The position numbers and the translations under genes were made by a program. The notes beneath the pieces were generated by a model. It worked only from the letters and a program-made list of their open reading frames with translations, had not been told where the DNA came from and searched no databases. DNA of 64,000 nt from Limnoperna fortunei (lineage: Eukaryota; Mollusca; Bivalvia; Mytilida; Modiolidae). Location of the stretch: positions 74,376,993-74,440,992 of the forward strand of contig OX104115.1 in assembly GCA_944474755.1 (NCBI GenBank), in the 5' to 3' direction. Shown here piece by piece: positions 62,001-64,000 of the stretch (its first letter is position 1; the number at the start of each line of letters is the position of its first letter).

Positions 62001-63427
62001 ACAGAATTTTTAAAACATCCAACGAACGATCAATAACAACGCACAGCGGAATTAAACTATCTCATAATATTAAATCGTATAAATCATCGCCACCCGCATT
62101 TTTGTTTGACGTTGAAGAATAAGTAAATGAAAGGACAAAAGAATTATTCACTTTCGATGATTTATTGATACATTTTTGATTATCTGTTTGATTGATGTCT
62201 GTTAGACGTCCAATGGGCAATATTTCAGCGATAGACCAACGGGGACAATTTTTTATTGCCACTGGAAAGATATGGAGTATTGAATTGGCACAAGGAAATT
62301 AACTATTTGTAACGGCTACATTTCTACAATAGTGGTCTCGTTCGAGGAGTATTGCGCTCTCCCTAACCTGACACCCCCCCCCCCCGGGCCGCATGGACGC
62401 TATGGGTAGGCTCTCTGGATCGAGAACTGGAAACCCTCCCAATATGGCATAGTACAAGAAATGACACGCATAAACTATAAAAATAAAAGTTATAATTTTC
62501 TCTTGTTTTATGTGTTTCTCTACATCATGGTACTTAGTTAGTATGTTTCTAGAATGTCTGTATATTGTACACAAAAGTTCATTATCAGTAAATCAGAATT
62601 CTATCACCAGTGAAACATTTCTACTCAAATTAAAAAATATTATATTATTTTTATTCCAGGCATGGCAAGGCTATAATGGGAATGTATATTTTGAACCTAT
62701 TTCAATAGCTGGAGTACCCAATGATGTTTTGATGCCAAAAAGTGGAAGATCTCGTACATCTCCTTCAAACGACAAAGTTAATAAAATGGTTACAGCTGAG
62801 AAAAGGCCAATGACGGAACCTGATCACTCCGAGGGCAGTGTCAGTCGAACTGTTTCCAGAAATACTGGCAAAAGTAACAATTCAAAGACTAGACCATCGA
62901 CGCGTCAGATGGCGCTTTTAGATAAACGGGCTGTTCTAAATAGATTTAATACAAGTTTAGATGAAGATCTTACGTGGATTGAAACCACCGAAACGACCGG
63001 AAGTTTAGCTGTTAGGCCAAAAAGTGACAATATCGTTGATTATAAAGCTAGACATGACCAAATGTACAATAGGGACAGAATTTGTAAAGGTTCTGTAGCA
63101 CATAAACAATACATAGCAAAATTAAAAGGTCAGAAACCATCTTTGAAGGTGAACGGTGGGAAATATACGTCACCACCAGTTACGTCCCCTTTACTACGCA
63201 CACAAACACAATATTCGTTGAGCAATAATCGGCTGACGACGAACAGTCCAGATCCACATGTCGCTCAGTTACCTCCACTAGAGCAGCTTCGAAGTGCAGT
63301 GCGTCGGATGGACAACACTGATAAACAATCTTACGGTCGACAACGACCTCTTACGGACGATCTTAAGCCTTTCATAAAATATAGTCCTGACATTAAGGGT
63401 AAACAACCAGCAGTCAATTACGTCTAG
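38046..63427 (+). CDS. Unrecognised gene with an array of alternative first exons
   Basis: Two shared 3' exons (61377-61581 and 62660-63427) are preceded by many candidate first exons. Each has an ATG and ends at a GT donor in phase 2, the only phase that continues the shared frame (the shared exon opens A-AAT-GCG). Well-supported first exons: 45062-45633, 47169-47236, 49679-49989, 52979-53172, 53956-54020, 57217-57326, 59408-59517; a short one at 38046-38083 and weaker ones at 48491-48753 and 57424-57485. Predicted products run from about 335 to 514 aa and differ only at the N-terminus. The shared part (323 complete codons after the junction codon) has no domain I recognise; it is basic, Ser/Thr/Pro-rich and probably largely disordered. 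Function unknown. Confidence 0.75.
38345..38465 (+). mobile_element. Second SINE type (tRNA-like fragment)
   Basis: A B-box-like GAGTTCGAATCCCGCTGG at about 38385, followed by GTCAGCAAAAATTTGACAGT and TAACTCTAACAGTGTTGGGC. Differs from the 19939 family. Ends undefined. Confidence 0.5.
38466..39890. other. Spacer, nothing recognised
   Basis: AT-rich; frames at 39246-39428 and 39517-39726 show no motif or splice border. I see no gene. Confidence 0.5.
39895..40060 (+). mobile_element. Interspersed repeat; inverted relative at 62280-62470
   Basis: CATACTTGGAGGGTTCCCAG-TGGTCGACC resembles the inverse of GGATCGAGAACTGGAAACCC-TCCCAATATGG at 62418-62448. Ends with CAATCAATCAAA. Probably a SINE family. 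Confidence 0.5.
40361..40593 (+). pseudogene. Possible orphan exon or gene fragment
   Basis: An open stretch of about 75 codons without an initiating ATG, containing VPFTLWNYASSGDHVKKAAE, then FHCMKYFVRLAMRTKHQYQY and YLKKCESYLNDVG. Composition is protein-like (helix-rich, balanced) and unlike the surrounding random frames. No flanking exons found and no family recognised. Could be a retroposed or duplicated exon, or chance. Confidence 0.3.
41480..41760. repeat. GC-richer repeat-like segment
   Basis: A stretch with CCGCGGCC, CTGCGCAGCCCTGAAGTTTG and CCACCCGCGTAACAG stands out from its AT-rich surroundings. No coding frame, and no second copy found in this window. Probably an interspersed element. 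Confidence 0.35.
41761..44940. other. AT-rich spacer or long intron
   Basis: No coding exon fits. A donor-like GATTTTGG|GTAAGT at about 44318 paired with an acceptor TTATTTTAG at about 44942 could be a non-coding first exon of the 45062 transcript. An ATG frame at 42821-42853 ends at GTAAGT in phase 0, which is incompatible with the shared exon. Confidence 0.45.
45062..45633 (+). CDS. Alternative first exon A (190 codons)
   Basis: The longest first exon. Starts MQVKNSVQHHSQDYRKPDIE; acidic middle (GIYDDVGDCDGLSDTELIAA); basic Ser/Thr-rich end (STRLRSGTRGKPNTPASRLA, then MTNPSAES). Ends TCA-AG|GTGAGT in phase 2. The full isoform would be about 514 aa. Two overlapping minus-strand frames are shadows. 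Confidence 0.85.
47169..47236 (+). CDS. Alternative first exon B (22 codons)
   Basis: MSKNLTLGKGSKIEIVERKT-KK then AG|GTAAGT, a full-consensus donor in phase 2. Basic N-terminus; isoform about 346 aa. Confidence 0.6.
47280..47700 (+). mobile_element. Diverged interspersed repeat
   Basis: The right part (TTTATTATTTGTTAACTTGT, CCTAAATATAACTTAAATAC, GCTTGCTCAACGTAAAACAA) resembles the family at 30233 and 59880. The left part carries GGACCGCAATGGCTTATACC and CTACCCGATGGGGCAGTTGT. No clear coding. Confidence 0.5.
48491..48753 (+). CDS. Weak candidate first exon C
   Basis: An 87-codon frame from ATG ends at AG|GTATGT in phase 2. The residues are Tyr/Leu/Ile-rich (YLSLTLYLQSIHLYKWY), as expected of translated AT-rich spacer, so it may be chance despite the fitting phase. 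Confidence 0.25.
49679..49989 (+). CDS. Alternative first exon D with RPSSY repeats
   Basis: MATSSISVRFKINNSKSRPS begins a stretch in which RPSSY or RPSSF recurs four times plus RPST once, separated by 8-30 residues. A Lys/Glu-rich section (KLGDENKENEKEKPKKTF) lies between. Ends TCG-AG|GTAATA in phase 2. The repeated Arg-Pro-Ser-Ser could be a phosphorylated or binding motif; RPST also occurs in the shared last exon (KTRPSTRQ). Isoform about 427 aa. Confidence 0.85.
49990..52978. other. Intronic or inter-promoter DNA
   Basis: AT-rich. Frames at 50785-51072 and 51228-51440 lack splice borders and motifs. GTTTTTTGTCGGCC at about 51098 is answered by GGCCGACAAAAAAC at about 51365, a possible short element of about 280 bp with inverted ends. 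Confidence 0.45.
52979..53172 (+). CDS. Alternative first exon E (acidic)
   Basis: MSRDEESSCVFCRGAEVEVD, then YNADDGIDDDLASIALSQVQ and PWYGASHEEQK; ends CG|GTAAGG in phase 2. Strongly acidic, unlike the basic exons B and F. Contains a CxxC pair (CVFC). Isoform about 388 aa. Confidence 0.82.
53352..53615. repeat. Short tandem duplication in intron
   Basis: TATCTCAGCTTCAGTGTCTT with CATACTTTCGAATTGAACTT is repeated about 59 bp later in diverged form (TATCTCAGCTGTGGTATCCT, CCTACTTTCGGATTGAGCTT). The hydrophobic frames read across it are chance. Confidence 0.6.
53956..54020 (+). CDS. Alternative first exon F (21 codons)
   Basis: MISIKIPSMEYSQNYEEYVH-K then AG|GTAAAC in phase 2; isoform about 345 aa. 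Support is the phase and donor only. Confidence 0.5.
54170..54420. repeat. Cluster of short palindromic words
   Basis: ATCGAGTTACTTTGAAGAAG, GTATCGCGATT, TCGCGTTACT, AGTATCGAGATACTT and TAACGCGATACTTT recur in both orientations. This resembles the arm structure of the fold-back at 36132, though no clean long arms are seen. Confidence 0.45.
55500..56222. repeat. 41-bp minisatellite, ~17 copies
   Basis: Contiguous units of CTGTACAAACAGTCAGACCT plus GCTTGTGCTCATGGAGTCAAT. Two sub-types alternate irregularly: ACAAACAGTCAGACC and ACATACAGGTAGACC. Long plus-strand frames here are produced by the repeat. It lies between alternative first exons F and G. Confidence 0.95.
57217..57326 (+). CDS. Alternative first exon G (36 codons)
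   Basis: MPQQKSIKQYLTNTMLDRDV followed by GPTPYSSEQHLPSLFS; ends GG|GTAAGT, a strong donor in phase 2. Residue composition is clearly protein-like. Isoform about 360 aa. Confidence 0.78.
57424..57485 (+). CDS. Weak candidate first exon
   Basis: MCRIFYLNSTVVLNLYYSHD then AG|GTATGA in phase 2, only 98 bp after exon G. No other support. Confidence 0.2.
57486..59407. other. AT-rich intron, nothing recognised
   Basis: Frames such as 58598-58801 have no splice borders in the right phase. I see no repeat array or RNA gene. Confidence 0.5.
59408..59517 (+). CDS. Alternative first exon H (36 codons)
   Basis: MLRKGITCLNPTLRINFGFQ and QMQFQLGLATIQNSAN, then AG|GTATCT in phase 2. Closest first exon to the shared exons. 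Isoform about 360 aa. Confidence 0.55.
59880..60255 (+). mobile_element. Interspersed repeat, family of 30233
   Basis: CGATAAAGACCCCTTATTGA, CATTTCCAGTGGTTTTCAAA, TTTATTGTTTGTTGATTTGT, CTCGTCCTGAATATAGTTGA and GCTCGCTGGACGCAAAGCAA, then a TCAATTAATCAATC tail. The better preserved copy in this window. Confidence 0.65.
60258..60342. repeat. (ATTC)n microsatellite
   Basis: About 21 tetranucleotides, with a GTTC block in the middle, directly downstream of the preceding repeat's tail. Confidence 0.95.
61377..61581 (+). CDS. Shared exon 2 of the multi-promoter gene
   Basis: Acceptor TCATTTCAG; takes two bases from any first exon, then NASRVASESREAMFRRAMAL, LSARCTSVLGSQTVETPFGT, VKQPTFGIQVPQYFYIKQEK, PRPMPPLK; donor GTCAGT in phase 0. 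Its start NASRVASESRE echoes the ends of first exons A (SAES-R) and D (YLES-R). Confidence 0.85.
61582..62659. other. Last intron of the multi-promoter gene
   Basis: Carries an interspersed repeat at about 62190-62470 (minus orientation relative to 39895) with a C-rich run at 62374-62386. No exon is seen in it. Confidence 0.55.
62660..63427 (+). CDS. Shared last exon of the multi-promoter gene (255 codons)
   Basis: Acceptor TTTATTCCAG; opens AWQGYNGNVYFEPISIAGVP, then a basic Ser/Thr-rich linker (KSGRSRTSPSNDKVNKMVTA; SKTRPSTRQMALLDKRAVLN). A more conserved-looking block DEDLTWIETTETTGSLAVRP, DYKARHDQMYNRDRICKGSV and AHKQYIAKLKGQKP follows. Ends DIKGKQPAVNYV-stop. No membrane segment or signal peptide. 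The frame upstream of 62660 is intronic. Confidence 0.88.
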   Translation, partial: AWQGYNGNVYFEPISIAGVPNDVLMPKSGRSRTSPSNDKVNKMVTAEKRPMTEPDHSEGSVSRTVSRNTGKSNNSKTRPSTRQMALLDKRAVLNRFNTSLDEDLTWIETTETTGSLAVRPKSDNIVDYKARHDQMYNRDRICKGSVAHKQYIAKLKGQKPSLKVNGGKYTSPPVTSPLLRTQTQYSLSNNRLTTNSPDPHVAQLPPLEQLRSAVRRMDNTDKQSYGRQRPLTDDLKPFIKYSPDIKGKQPAVNYV

Positions 63428-63934
63428 TTGTAATGTAATTATAATTCTTGTGAAGTAGTGCTGTGATGTCTTACCCCAAATACTCGGAACATTTCGTTTA
63501 TCTCATTTGCGATTTCTTCAGCTTAAGCTCCGAGGTGTCAGCGTCATAACAGATAGAAAATTGTGCTTATACATTTATCAGTATTTTGATATGTTAATCC
63601 ATTACTTAGCAGTATTTTTCTCGAAATTCGTTTTTTTTCAGAGAACATTTTATTTTCGTCTGTTACATTGTTGCAAAAGTTTTGGAATTAATAATATAAG
63701 GCCCACAAAAGTGAAACATTAAATTTATTTTTAAATCCCTGTCATAAACATTTGACCATTTTCAAAAGTGTCACCTAGACCATTTTGCATGGTTTTCTCG
63801 TAGATAAGGTCTTAAAAGGCTATATTTTAAAAAAATAATTAATGTTGACATAATATTTTATATTGGCATAAAGAAACTGGTATCTTTAGTTTTGCAAATT
63901 TTAATTTCGCTAATACAAATTCATAAAAAAACCT

Positions 63935-63969
63935 AATAAATGTAACTCATCTTATTGGCATCGAATAAA
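63935..63969 (+). terminator. Poly(A) signals of the multi-promoter gene
   Basis: AATAAA at 63935-63940 and 63964-63969, about 510-540 nt after the stop codon. The 3' UTR is AT-rich; a frame at 63507-63722 inside it is not coding. Confidence 0.5.
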
Positions 63970-64000
63970 AGGTATTAATTTCATATTAAACCTACTTTTG

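Overview
The window is animal nuclear DNA. It is AT-rich, has long introns with GT/AG borders, and carries satellite DNA, tRNA-derived SINEs, fold-back elements, and LINE and DNA-transposon remnants. Two repeat families look like ones I associate with bivalve molluscs, so I infer a bivalve, possibly a mussel (inference only). No operons, phage or CRISPR loci are present. Most long open frames in the window are satellite or minisatellite frames, not genes.

Layout. 1-3900: an 87-bp satellite array in two blocks, split by a 1,110-bp hAT-like element with an 8-bp target duplication. 3900-17900: repeat-rich DNA with no gene found. It holds fold-back elements, two decayed LINE reverse transcriptases on the minus strand, the 3' end of a second retroelement, a 2.5-kb Mutator-like element with 250-bp inverted ends and a 9-bp target duplication, and 24-, 32- and 53-bp minisatellites. 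17949-32042 (+): a complete ten-exon gene for SUPT7L (STAF65-gamma), a histone-fold subunit of the SAGA/STAGA co-activator; 397 aa predicted. 32802-37014 (-): an unrecognised five-exon gene (about 509 aa) convergent with SUPT7L. It is acidic at the N-terminus and lysine-rich in the middle, and its last exon carries a 17-aa tandem repeat. 38046-63427 (+): an unrecognised gene with two shared 3' exons (323 complete codons) and an array of alternative first exons, each with its own ATG and a phase-2 splice donor. I find seven good ones plus two or three weaker ones over about 21 kb.

Most notable. (1) The alternative-first-exon array, which would give one C-terminal body many N-termini. (2) Two SINEs of one family sitting at splice sites: one with its target duplication 3 nt from the SUPT7L exon 3 acceptor, the other starting 7 nt inside a donor of the neighbouring gene. 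(3) Three insertions whose pre-insertion sequence can be read directly: the hAT-like element in the satellite, the Mutator-like element, and a 451-bp insert in a LINE fossil.

How the genes relate. SUPT7L is a chromatin co-activator subunit. The other two genes have no assignable function, and nothing in the sequence shows the three work together. The minus gene and the multi-promoter gene diverge from a shared region of about 1 kb (37015-38045) that has CRE-like sites, a CCAAT box and an E-box.
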